This document shows positions 36,368 to 44,557 of a DNA stretch of 64,000 bases, piece after piece. This DNA comes from FEN-1219 sp963817615. Lineage in GTDB: Bacteria > Pseudomonadota > Gammaproteobacteria > Steroidobacterales > Rariloculaceae. The notes under the pieces were generated by a model. The model did not search any database, was not told the origin of the DNA, and saw nothing but the letters and a program-made list of their open reading frames with translations. The stretch spans positions 1,488,001 through 1,552,000 of the forward strand of contig CAWFPH010000002.1 in the NCBI GenBank assembly GCA_963817615.1. The letters run 5' to 3'. Every line of letters starts with the position of its first letter. Within the stretch, counting starts at the first letter, position 1. A program made the position numbers and the translations under genes.

Positions 36368-36395
36368 TTGACGAAATGTCCGGCCGAAGTATCGT
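36368..36395 (+). promoter_or_regulatory. putative promoter for the DUF2339 gene
   Basis: TTGACG-N16-TATCGT lies in the divergent 149-bp region between the XRE regulator and the DUF2339 gene, about 100 nt upstream of its ATG. The match is fair. The location fits control by the neighbouring regulator, which is inference. Confidence 0.4.
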
Positions 36396-36496
36396 GTTTC
36401 GCTACCAAATGATCGTGCAATCGCGCCAAGGTTAGCCGAAAGTGCAACTCTAGAATACCGCTGCGACACTGCGCCCGGTTTTCGAGGAGAGAGACC

Positions 36497-39163
36497 ATGG
36501 CCGTGCTGCTGTCGATCGCGATCTTCGCCGTGCTCGGATTCGGCGTGCTCGATCAATCACCGCGCGGGCTGGTCGTCGGCGCCGTGATCGGCGCGCTCGT
36601 CGGCGTGAGCCGCACGCTCGGTCAGCGCGTGGCGCGGCTCGAGCGGCGGCTCGCCGACCTCGAGCGCCGCGGGCGCGCGGTCGATGCGGACGCCACGCCG
36701 GCGCGCGTGCCGGCCGAGGCGGCCGCGCGGCGGGACACGTCCGAGGCGCGCGTTGCGGGCCGCTCGCCGAGCCCATCCTCGGCGCCGGCGCCGCACACGA
36801 CGGCTGCGGCGCGGCCGCGGCCACAGCCTCGGCCCGCACCGATCGAAATCCTGCTCGGGCGAATTCGCGCCTGGCTCACCACCGGCAACGTGCCCGCGAA
36901 AGTCGGCGTGCTCCTGTCGATCGTCGGCATCGGCTTCCTCGTGAAGGAGGGCATCGACCGCCATTGGCTCGTGCTGTCGCTCGGCGAGCGGCTCGCGCTC
37001 GTCGCCGGGTTCGGCGTGGCGATGCTCGCGCTCGGCTGGCGCTTCAAGGCGCACGAGCGCGCCTACGGGTTGAGCTTGCAGGGCGGCGGCATCGCGGTGC
37101 TCTACGTGACGACCTACTCCGCGTATGCGCTGTATGGCTTGCTCGGCGCGCCGCTCGCGTTCGGCTTGCTGTTCGCGGTCACGGTCGGTGCGGTGCTGCT
37201 CGCGCTTGCGCAAGACGCGAGGGTGCTCGCGGTGCTCGGTATCATCGGCGGCTTCCTCGCGCCGCTGCTCACGGCCACGGACACCGGCAACCACGTTGCG
37301 CTGTTCGGCTATTACGCGCTGCTCGATGTGGCGATCTTCGCGACCGCCTGGTTCAAGGCGTGGCGCTCGCTGAACGTGGTCGGCTTCGTGTTCACGTTCG
37401 CGGTCGGCGGGCTCTGGGGCCACGACGCGTATCGGCCCGAGCTGTTCGCCACGACCGAGCCGTTCCTCGTGCTGTTCGTGCTGCTGTATCTCGCGATACC
37501 CGTGCTGTTCGCGTTGCGTCAGCCGCCGGAGCTGCGCGGCTTCGTCGACGGCACGCTCGTCTTCGGCACGCCGATCATCGGCTTCGGCCTGCAGGCCGCG
37601 CTGCTCGCCGACTCGCGCTACGGACTTGCGTCGAGCGCGCTAGCGCTCGCGGCGATCTATGCGGCATCGAGCGCATACGTGCGCCGGCGCTCGGCCGAGT
37701 TGCGCGTGCTGGCCGAGGCGCAGCTCGCGCTCGGCGTCGTGTTCCTTACGCTCGCGTTGCCGCTCGCGCTGGCCGCGCGGTGGACATCGGCCGGCTGGGC
37801 GCTCGAAGGGGCCGCGCTCGTATGGCTCGGTCTCGCGCAACAGCGGCGATTGCCGCTGCTCACGGGCGTCGCGCTGCAGATCGCCGCCGGTGCGGCCTAC
37901 GCGGGGCAGCTGCCGGCCGAGCCCGGCATCGCGTGGTTGAACGGTCACTGGCTCGGCGCCGTGCTGCTCGCGGCTGCGGGCGGCTGGTCGAGCCGGCTGT
38001 TCGACATTGCGCGCGAGCGAGCAGGAGGTCGGACGTCGTTGCCGGCCGCCGCCGGCGCGTTGCTGGTCTGGGCCGGCGGCTGGTGGCTCTGGGCCGGGTT
38101 CGACGAGATTCACCGTCGGTTCGCCGGTCCGTACTCGCTCGCCGTCGATTTGCTGTTCGTCGCGCTCACGCTCGTGCTCGCGCTGCTCGGCGCCAAGCGG
38201 CTCGATTGGCGACGGCTTGCGGCGCTCGGGCTGGTCGCGTGGCCGCTCGCGGTGCTGCTGTTCCTCGTGGGATACACGACCAACGGCCATCCGGGCGCGA
38301 GCCTCGGCTGGGCCGCTTGGCCGGTGCTGTGCGCCGCGCTGTTCGTGTTTCTGCGCGCGCGTGATGCACAGTTCGAGCCGTTGTCGGGCGCGCTGCACGC
38401 AGTGGCGTATTGGCTCGCGACCGCACTGCTCGTGTCCGAGGCGCACTGGCAAGTGGCGCGCTTCGCGACGGAGGATTGGGCCGTGGCTGGCGCATTCGCG
38501 GCAGCGGCCGGCATCGTGCTTGCGACGCTGCGGGCGCACGACCGCGCGGCCTGGCCCATCCATGCCCACGCACGGCTCTATCTCGGCGTCTGCTGCGGCG
38601 GCGTGGCCGTCCTGCTGTTGCTCGGCGTGCTCAGCGACAACATGGTGCTCGCGGGGAATCCCGCGCCGCTGCCCTACTGGCCGCTCGCAAATCCGCTCGA
38701 GCTCGCGAGCGCGCTGGCACTCTATGCGGCGGTCCGATGGCTCGCGGCGCTCGCCGCCTACGACCCGGCACTGTCGTTGCGGGCGCCGCAACGCGCGGGT
38801 TTCGCGGCGGTGTTCGGGTTGGCGTTGCTCACGATGGCGGTGGCGCGTGCGGTGCACCATTTCGCCGCCGTGCCGTTCGACTTCGCGAGCCTCGCGCGCT
38901 CCACCGTGCTGCAGGCGTCGTTGTCGCTCGTTTGGGGCGCGGCGGGGCTCGCGACCATGACGCTCGGCGCGCGCCGTGCGCAGCGCGGTGTTTGGCTCGC
39001 GGGCGCCGTGCTGATGACCGCCGTCGTGGCGAAGCTGCTCGTCGTGGATCTCGGCAATGCGGGCACCGTCGGCCGCATCGTCTCGTTCCTTGGAGTCGGC
39101 GTGCTGCTGCTGATCGTCGGCTATTTCGCGCCGGTGCCGCCGCGCCGTGACGCGGAGCATTGA
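36497..39163 (+). CDS. DUF2339 multi-spanning membrane protein
   Basis: The 888-aa protein begins with a hydrophobic segment and a short coiled coil (VARLERRLADLERRGRAVD). A proline/alanine-rich linker follows, then more than twenty hydrophobic segments to the C-terminus. Conserved features include KVGVLLSIVGIGFLVKEGID, LSLQGGGIAVLYVTTYSAY and ALLDVAIF. This matches DUF2339 proteins of the inner membrane, whose function is unknown. GAGGAGAGAG precedes ATG 36497. The regulator upstream is divergent. A small membrane protein gene overlaps or follows its end. Confidence 0.88.
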   Translation: MAVLLSIAIFAVLGFGVLDQSPRGLVVGAVIGALVGVSRTLGQRVARLERRLADLERRGRAVDADATPARVPAEAAARRDTSEARVAGRSPSPSSAPAPHTTAAARPRPQPRPAPIEILLGRIRAWLTTGNVPAKVGVLLSIVGIGFLVKEGIDRHWLVLSLGERLALVAGFGVAMLALGWRFKAHERAYGLSLQGGGIAVLYVTTYSAYALYGLLGAPLAFGLLFAVTVGAVLLALAQDARVLAVLGIIGGFLAPLLTATDTGNHVALFGYYALLDVAIFATAWFKAWRSLNVVGFVFTFAVGGLWGHDAYRPELFATTEPFLVLFVLLYLAIPVLFALRQPPELRGFVDGTLVFGTPIIGFGLQAALLADSRYGLASSALALAAIYAASSAYVRRRSAELRVLAEAQLALGVVFLTLALPLALAARWTSAGWALEGAALVWLGLAQQRRLPLLTGVALQIAAGAAYAGQLPAEPGIAWLNGHWLGAVLLAAAGGWSSRLFDIARERAGGRTSLPAAAGALLVWAGGWWLWAGFDEIHRRFAGPYSLAVDLLFVALTLVLALLGAKRLDWRRLAALGLVAWPLAVLLFLVGYTTNGHPGASLGWAAWPVLCAALFVFLRARDAQFEPLSGALHAVAYWLATALLVSEAHWQVARFATEDWAVAGAFAAAAGIVLATLRAHDRAAWPIHAHARLYLGVCCGGVAVLLLLGVLSDNMVLAGNPAPLPYWPLANPLELASALALYAAVRWLAALAAYDPALSLRAPQRAGFAAVFGLALLTMAVARAVHHFAAVPFDFASLARSTVLQASLSLVWGAAGLATMTLGARRAQRGVWLAGAVLMTAVVAKLLVVDLGNAGTVGRIVSFLGVGVLLLIVGYFAPVPPRRDAEH

Positions 39164-39225
39164 CGTCTCGCCGGCGCCTCTCCCAGCATTCAGAACCGGA
39201 GCTGGGTGACCGGTGGTGTGAGGTC

Positions 39226-39429
39226 TTGAACGAAGCGGCGCTTCTCTGGGGACTCCTGTTCGGTTCCTGCGGGCTCGGCTTCTTTCTCTATGGAAAGAAG
39301 CAGCGAGCCGTCGTGCCCCTCGCCTGCGGGCTCGTGCTGATGGTGTTTCCGTATTTCGTCGCGAACACGATCCTGCTGGTGCTGATCGGCGCGGCCCTCA
39401 TGGCGGTGCCGTACTTCGTCAGGCTTTGA
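39226..39429 (+). CDS. small membrane protein
   Basis: This 67-aa protein has two or three hydrophobic segments: AALLWGLLFGSCGLGFFLYGKKQ, then LACGLVLMVFPYFVANTILLVLIGAALMAVPYFV. It resembles a common family of 60-70-aa proteobacterial membrane proteins that start MNEA..LWGLLFG. I therefore prefer TTG 39226 over the longer TTG start at 39160, which would overlap the DUF2339 stop by 4 bp. The function is unknown. Confidence 0.6.
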   Translation: MNEAALLWGLLFGSCGLGFFLYGKKQRAVVPLACGLVLMVFPYFVANTILLVLIGAALMAVPYFVRL

Positions 39430-39473
39430 GGCGGCCGGGCAGCCGAGCGCGCCGCCGCCGGACGCCCGTCGTG

Positions 39474-40577
39474 CTACAGCACCATCAGATCCTGCCCGAC
39501 GATCACCTCGCCGCCGAAGCCCTTGCGCACGCCGTCGATGAACGAGCTCGCCGGATACGCGAGCCCGCCGGGCGGTGCGGCGCCGGGCAGCAGGTGGTTC
39601 AGCACGACGGTCTTCACGTTCGCCTCGGAAGCCATCCGGGCGACGTCGGCGGGCGTGGAGTGCGTGTCGGCCACGTGCCGGAAGATATTGTCGGGATTGC
39701 CTTTCGCGGCCTCTTCCGCGGCGCGCCGCACGTTGTTGTCGTGCTGCGCCTGATCCATGATCTCGCACACGAACACGTCGGCGCCGCGGGCGAGCTTCGC
39801 GAGATTCGCCGAGTACGCGGTATCGCCCGAGAACACGATCGAGCGCCCGTCCTTCGTGTCGAAGCGAAAGCCGATTGCGCGATGGGGCATGCGCGCGAGC
39901 GAGCGCTCCGGGTAGTGCGTGTTCGCGATCGCAGTGACCGTCACGTTGTCGTCCTTGAACGCCGGCACGGGCGATGCGGCGGCCTCGACGTCATGACCGT
40001 GGAACATCGCGTCCGGGTCGTGCTTGCGGCCCTCGTCGACGGTGCGGATTTCCACGTTCGCCCTGAAGAACGCAAGCGCGGCTTCGACGAGCTTCGCGGT
40101 GCCGTAGGGTCCGTACGCGTCGGTCGGCGTGGTCTTGCCGTTGGTCCATTGGAACGACAACAGCGCTGCGAAGTCGGCGGTGTGATCGTCGTGCAGGTGG
40201 GTGAAGAACACTTGGCTGACCTGTTGATAGCCGACGTTCGCCGCGACGAGCTGGCGCAGCACGCCGTAGCCGCAGTCGACCAAGTACGGCGTGCCGTCGA
40301 CGACCACCGCGCTGCCGGTTTGCGCACGCGTCAGGTCGATGCCGGGACCGCCGCGCGTGCCGAGCAGCACGAGCCGCGTGCCGGGCGTGCGCGGCCGCTC
40401 GCGCGGCGGTCCGGCGGTCGCGAGGCCGCCGCCTTGGACCGGCGGCTGCGCACGCGCACCGAGCGGCACCGCCGCGGCCGCGAGCCCGAGGGCCGCGAGC
40501 TTGAGCACTCGCCGCCGGTCGACGGCTTCGGTGCCGATCCGCTGCGCATCGAACGATTCGTCATGCTTCTTGTTCAT
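39474..40577 (-). CDS. MBL-fold metallo-hydrolase with twin-arginine signal
   Basis: The metallo-beta-lactamase-fold core shows FFTHLHDDHTADFAALL (HxHxDH), an SGDTAYSANLA aspartate and VVLNHLLPG with the last histidine. It is thus a two-metal hydrolase close to ribonuclease Z/arylsulfatase-like exported enzymes. The N-terminus (AVDRRRVLKLAALGLAAAAV) is a Tat signal, so the folded enzyme is periplasmic. ATG 40577 has a GGAGAAG site; an upstream start at 40598 is less likely. The 367-aa protein converges on the small membrane protein gene. The substrate is unknown. Confidence 0.85.
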   Translation of the reverse strand: MNKKHDESFDAQRIGTEAVDRRRVLKLAALGLAAAAVPLGARAQPPVQGGGLATAGPPRERPRTPGTRLVLLGTRGGPGIDLTRAQTGSAVVVDGTPYLVDCGYGVLRQLVAANVGYQQVSQVFFTHLHDDHTADFAALLSFQWTNGKTTPTDAYGPYGTAKLVEAALAFFRANVEIRTVDEGRKHDPDAMFHGHDVEAAASPVPAFKDDNVTVTAIANTHYPERSLARMPHRAIGFRFDTKDGRSIVFSGDTAYSANLAKLARGADVFVCEIMDQAQHDNNVRRAAEEAAKGNPDNIFRHVADTHSTPADVARMASEANVKTVVLNHLLPGAAPPGGLAYPASSFIDGVRKGFGGEVIVGQDLMVL

Positions 40578-40969
40578 CGAAGTTCTTCTCCCAGCCAATG
40601 GAGCGACGCTCCGGAGCGGCTCACGCGATCATTCTCTTTCGGCGCCGCGGCGCACGGCTCGGCGCGGCGGGTCCGCCTTCCGGCTATACAGAATGCCAAT
40701 TCTGTTATGGGCTCGGCAAGCATCGCGGGACCCTTGTGGCCCGAACGGCGGTCGCTGACAGCGGCCCTCCGGGCGTCGGGCCACACACCGACACACCGCT
40801 TGCGGATTTGGGCCGTTTCAAATTTGCGAATCGTTCTCGAGCGAGAGTGCGGCCTCACGTTGGAGTACTGCGGTCCTGCGCCGCAGGGTCGGCAAGGGCA
40901 CAGAGTTTGCACGAAGCCGACGGGCTCGTCGCGCGTCCGTGCACGAGCGTCGCCGCAAAGGAGGGGATC
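40578..40969. other. 392-bp divergent intergenic region
   Basis: This region separates the metallo-hydrolase (-) and the RTX-repeat protein (+). The only structured element I see is the 18-bp palindrome at 40688-40705, which is listed separately. I find no RNA gene or credible small ORF. Confidence 0.4.
40688..40705. promoter_or_regulatory. operator-like palindrome
   Basis: ACAGAAT-GCCA-ATTCTGT is a perfect 7-bp inverted repeat in an AT-richer patch. TATACA (40685-40690), a possible -10 element, overlaps its left arm. The arrangement resembles a repressor site in the divergent promoter region. The regulator is unknown. Confidence 0.4.
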
Positions 40970-42574
40970 ATGGGAGGATTACCGCACTGCTCGGCGAAAG
41001 CCATTGCGCTCGTGGCGACTGTCGCGCTTGCGCTCGTGAGCAGCGCGGCGCAGGCCGGACCGAGCGATCGGCTCACGCGCCGCCCGTTTTCGGTGACGGC
41101 CGATCCGGCCAGCCACATCCCGCGCAATTGGGGGGCCGCTCAAATCGCGATGCGGGCCGACGGTGCGTTCGTCGTGGTCTGGATCAGCCCGCGCGGCATC
41201 GTAGCGCGCCGATTCATGCCGGACGGTACGCCCTATGGCGACGAAATCCTGACGGGTGCCTCGGGTGCGCCGCTCGGAGTCGCGGTCGCTGCGGACTTTT
41301 CCTTCGTCGTGGCCTGGCTTCGTCCGTGGGGCCACATTTTGTACCCGGCGCTCATCAAGGCGCGTGTCTGGGACGGCACACCGAGCGGCCGACCTCGAAC
41401 CGACGTGATCGACGTGACGGCCGGGAACGTGGCGGCGTACGACACGAGCCCGGTATCCGTCGCGATCGATCCGATCGACGGTCACTTCGCGGTCGCATGG
41501 TCAGGTCCGCACAGTCTGACGGCCGGAACCTGCTATGTACGGACCTTCGACGGCGACGGCTCGCCGATCAAGGGGCCTTTCATGATCACGGCCCCGCCCG
41601 CGACTCTCCATAGCCGGTGCATTCCGAGGATCGCGATGAGCCACCGAGGCCTCGTCGCGGTGCGCGCGCAGGCCAAGGATAGTCTGGGGCCGTTCGACCT
41701 GCGCGCCAAGCTACTCACGCGAGAGGGTCATGCGCTGACGGATTTCGCGGTCGCGAGCAGCAATGCCACGGAGGGCGAGCTCGGCGCAGGATTCGACGTC
41801 GCGCTCGGGGCGAACGGCGACATCGTCGTCGCGTATCGCCGCCATCCGCTGGACGAGGGTCCGGACGCCGGGACGATCTACGCGCGCCGCTTCACGTTCG
41901 ATCCCGCGGCGCCGCTGCGCGGCCGCGAAATTCGTGTCGCGTCGGGCCAGTCCCTACGAGGCAATGGCGTTGCGGTCGACGTCGACGAGCACGGTGACTT
42001 CGCGCTCGCGTGGGATGGGGAACCCTATCTGCCGCGCGGGCCGTTCCTCGTTACGCGCCTCTATCGCAGCGGCGGCATACCCGTAACGCGCACCGAGGCG
42101 TGGCCGTTCGCCGGGTTGAAGGAGCCGCCGTCGTCCATCAGCGTCGGGATCGCGAACGGCGGCGCCTTCACGACCGCCTTCCAAACCTCGGTTCGCGATC
42201 CCGACGGCAGCACGCGCACGACGGTCCTCACGCAGGCGTTCGCGGGCGTCGACGACACGCGCCTCGCGTGCGACCGCTACATCGCGACGAAAATCGGCAC
42301 GAGCCGGAGCGAAACGATCTACGGCACGGCCGGCGACGACGTGATTCGCGCGCTCGGCGGCAACGACATCGTGAACGGGTTGGGCGGCGACGACGTGATC
42401 TGCGGCGACGACGGCGACGACGTGCTCTACGGCGGCGCGGGCAACGACGTGATCCACGGCGGTGCGGGTGACGATGTCATCGACGGCGGCGAGGGCTGGG
42501 ATCAGTGCAACGGCAACGGTCAAACGAACGCCGACACGGCCGTGCAGTGCGAAGGGGTCTCGTCGGTGCCGTGA
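40970..42574 (+). CDS. exported protein with C-terminal RTX calcium-binding repeats
   Basis: The 534-aa protein has a Sec signal peptide (MGGLPHCSAKAIALVATVALALVSSAAQA). A body of beta-strand-like repeats (DFSFVVAWL, GHFAVAWSG, GDFALAWDGE) suggests a propeller-like fold. About six RTX nonapeptides (GTAGDDVIRALGGNDIVNG and onward) lie near the C-terminus. RTX repeats bind calcium outside the cell. AAAGGAGGGG lies ideally before ATG 40970. No type I secretion genes are adjacent; the N-terminal signal suggests Sec export instead. Target and activity are unknown. Confidence 0.82.
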   Translation: MGGLPHCSAKAIALVATVALALVSSAAQAGPSDRLTRRPFSVTADPASHIPRNWGAAQIAMRADGAFVVVWISPRGIVARRFMPDGTPYGDEILTGASGAPLGVAVAADFSFVVAWLRPWGHILYPALIKARVWDGTPSGRPRTDVIDVTAGNVAAYDTSPVSVAIDPIDGHFAVAWSGPHSLTAGTCYVRTFDGDGSPIKGPFMITAPPATLHSRCIPRIAMSHRGLVAVRAQAKDSLGPFDLRAKLLTREGHALTDFAVASSNATEGELGAGFDVALGANGDIVVAYRRHPLDEGPDAGTIYARRFTFDPAAPLRGREIRVASGQSLRGNGVAVDVDEHGDFALAWDGEPYLPRGPFLVTRLYRSGGIPVTRTEAWPFAGLKEPPSSISVGIANGGAFTTAFQTSVRDPDGSTRTTVLTQAFAGVDDTRLACDRYIATKIGTSRSETIYGTAGDDVIRALGGNDIVNGLGGDDVICGDDGDDVLYGGAGNDVIHGGAGDDVIDGGEGWDQCNGNGQTNADTAVQCEGVSSVP

Positions 42575-42700
42575 CGTCGCGGTTACGCGCGGAGCAACGG
42601 CGGATCTGCGCGCGAATGCTCGCGGGAAGCGGGGCGCCGCGATAGAGCTCGAGCTCGTCCGTTCGCCGAAGCGCGGCACCGATTTTGCATCCAGCTCGTC

Positions 42701-43420
42701 ATGAGCTGGGATGCTCTTTATTTCCTGACTCGCCCCGCGTTCGTCGTGTCCTGGTACGCGATCGGAATCGCGGCCGCCGTTTGGGTCGTGTACGACGTCA
42801 GAGTCGACAACAAGGCGCTGAACAAGCCGCTGAAATGGGCCTGGCCCATCATCATGGTGTTCTTCTCCGTGATCGGCATCGTTCTGTATTTCACGGCGGC
42901 GCGCCCGCGCGGCATCGGAGCGAAACCGGCAAAGCAGCAGCAGCAAATCCTGAATCGCTATGCAGAAAACGGTTTCCGCAAGGCCACCGCGGCCGCGATC
43001 CACTGCGTCGGCGGCGACGGGCTCGGCATCGTGACGGCGATGGTGATCGCGCGCCTCGCCGGCTTCACGTTCTGGCTCGAGTTCTGGTTCGAGTACCTGG
43101 TCGGATTCGTGTTCGGCTGGCTGATCTTTCAGCGTGCCTCGATGCAGATGATGGCGAGCTCCACCGCGAGCGCGCTATGGCTGGCGTTCCGCGCCGAGTT
43201 CTTCTCCATGCTGACCGTGATGGGCGGCATGGGCGTCGTGATGGCCGCGGTCACGCCGCTCGCGGTGGGCGAGCAGCCGAAGCCCTGGACGTTCGGCTTC
43301 TGGAGCTTTGCCGCGCTCGGGCTGATCGTCGGGATGATCGCGACCTACCCGATGAACTGGATGATGATCGAGCTCGGCTGGAAGCACGGTCTCGGTCACC
43401 CGCAGAAGGCGAGCGCATGA
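42701..43420 (+). CDS. DUF4396 membrane protein
   Basis: This 239-aa inner-membrane protein has about five or six hydrophobic segments. The DUF4396-like core includes AIHCVGGDGLGIVTAM, FWFEYLVGFVFGWLIFQ and AEFFSMLTVMGGM, ending in YPMNWMMIELGWKHGL. The histidine/glutamate-rich membrane residues are conserved in the family, whose role is unknown. The stop overlaps the next start (ATGA), so the pair is coupled. Confidence 0.85.
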   Translation: MSWDALYFLTRPAFVVSWYAIGIAAAVWVVYDVRVDNKALNKPLKWAWPIIMVFFSVIGIVLYFTAARPRGIGAKPAKQQQQILNRYAENGFRKATAAAIHCVGGDGLGIVTAMVIARLAGFTFWLEFWFEYLVGFVFGWLIFQRASMQMMASSTASALWLAFRAEFFSMLTVMGGMGVVMAAVTPLAVGEQPKPWTFGFWSFAALGLIVGMIATYPMNWMMIELGWKHGLGHPQKASA

Positions 43421-44091
43421 GCCGCGGTCTGTTGCTCGGCACGATGATCGTGCTCGGGATCGTGGCGCTCGCCGTGCCCGCCTGGACGTACGAGGCACGG
43501 ACCGGGCGGCCGCTCGGCGTAACGCCGGCTCCCGCCTCCGCGCAACGGCCGCTCGAGTCGCTTGCGGCCGGCACGGTGAGCGCGCTCGAGCTTGCGGAGC
43601 AGCGCTTGCGAGCGGGCCGCCGCAGCGACGCCGCCCGCGCGCTCGATGCGGCTCGACGCGCCGCACGCGTCGGCGGCTTCGCCGATACGCACGGCGCGTT
43701 CGCCGAAACGCTCAAGCTCGTGCGCGGGGCCCGCGACTCGCTGCAAGACGGCCGCCCGAGTCAGGCGCTCGCGAGCGTGCAGCGCGCGCTCGCGACGCTG
43801 CGTCCCGATGCCGTGCAGATGCATGCGCCGAATCAGCGGCTCGACCGTTACGTGGGCGCCACGGTCATCGATGCGACGGGCGTGCGCATCGGCGAGGTGG
43901 TGCAGGCATCCGGAGAGCAAGTCGAGATTGCGCTCGGCGGCGGCCGCGACGTGCTCGGCCTGTTCGATCTCGAGCGAGGCACGCGAATGACCGTCAACCG
44001 CGGCGCACTCGTGCTCGGCCCGCGCCGGTGGGTCGGTGCGACGTTGGTCGCCTGGCCCGCTGCGGCCCGCGCGACCTTCGCTTCGCGCTAG
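43417..44091 (+). CDS. anchored/exported protein with PRC-barrel-like C-terminus
   Basis: The 224-aa protein has an N-terminal hydrophobic segment (LLLGTMIVLGIVALAVPAW) that could be a signal or anchor. A helical alanine/arginine-rich middle follows (about 45-135). Its C-terminal domain starts YVGATVIDATGVRIGEVVQ, which resembles PRC-barrel sequences. It overlaps the DUF4396 gene by 4 bp. No catalytic motif is visible, and a role with the membrane partner is inference. Confidence 0.68.
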   Translation: MSRGLLLGTMIVLGIVALAVPAWTYEARTGRPLGVTPAPASAQRPLESLAAGTVSALELAEQRLRAGRRSDAARALDAARRAARVGGFADTHGAFAETLKLVRGARDSLQDGRPSQALASVQRALATLRPDAVQMHAPNQRLDRYVGATVIDATGVRIGEVVQASGEQVEIALGGGRDVLGLFDLERGTRMTVNRGALVLGPRRWVGATLVAWPAAARATFASR

Positions 44092-44106
44092 TCGCTCCGC
44101 CGGCGC

Positions 44107-44128
44107 GGGCCGCCCTCGTCGGCGGCCC
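44107..44128. terminator. bidirectional hairpin between convergent genes
   Basis: GGGCCGCC-CTCGTC-GGCGGCCC, a perfect 8-bp stem, lies in the 68-bp gap between the PRC-like gene (+) and the entericidin-like gene (-). No T-run is present, as is common in GC-rich genomes. Confidence 0.4.
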
Positions 44129-44159
44129 CCTGCGGCTGCGAGCCCGAAGGCGCCGCGCT

Positions 44160-44327
44160 CTAGTCGCGTTTTTCCTTGCGCGCCTTGCGCTTGATGGCGC
44201 CGCCGGCGTTCTCGATGTCCTTGCCGGCGCCCTCGACCGTATTGCAACCGGCGAGCAGCACGCCGATCAACCCGACCGTCCCGACTGCCGCCGACGCGAG
44301 AAACGCTCGTCTACCCTTCGTCTTCAT
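44160..44327 (-). CDS. entericidin-like small lipoprotein
   Basis: This 55-aa protein has a classic lipoprotein signal. Basic residues (KTKGRR) are followed by a hydrophobic core ending in the lipobox LLAGC, with the cysteine as the lipidation site. The mature part, NTVEGAGKDIENAGGAIKR, matches the EcnA/EcnB entericidin pattern of small membrane lipoproteins. It ends with a very basic tail (KRKARKEKRD). ATG 44327 is preceded by GACGAGG. Entericidins are linked to envelope stress and programmed lysis; its role here is not shown. Confidence 0.78.
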   Translation of the reverse strand: MKTKGRRAFLASAAVGTVGLIGVLLAGCNTVEGAGKDIENAGGAIKRKARKEKRD

Positions 44328-44557
44328 AGCCTCGTCCCCTTGGTTCTGAGCCGTGATATCGGGTCCGACGCTGCAGAATTCATGCCACGTGGAGCGGCGC
44401 GCTCGCGGCCGCTGCCGTGTTTCGGCAGAATGTGCTCGGAGCCGTTGAATTCCGTTCGACCGGGCTCCACACAGAGACCACCACCTTGAGTAGCAGCGGC
44501 GCTGCGCGGGAGTTCCCGTCGCGGCGCCGCCGCCATCGGCGAGCCGAATTCTCGAAA

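Noticed and set aside
44328..44557. SOS (LexA) box before uvrA
   Set aside because: No sequence resembling known LexA sites is present in the 230-bp upstream region.
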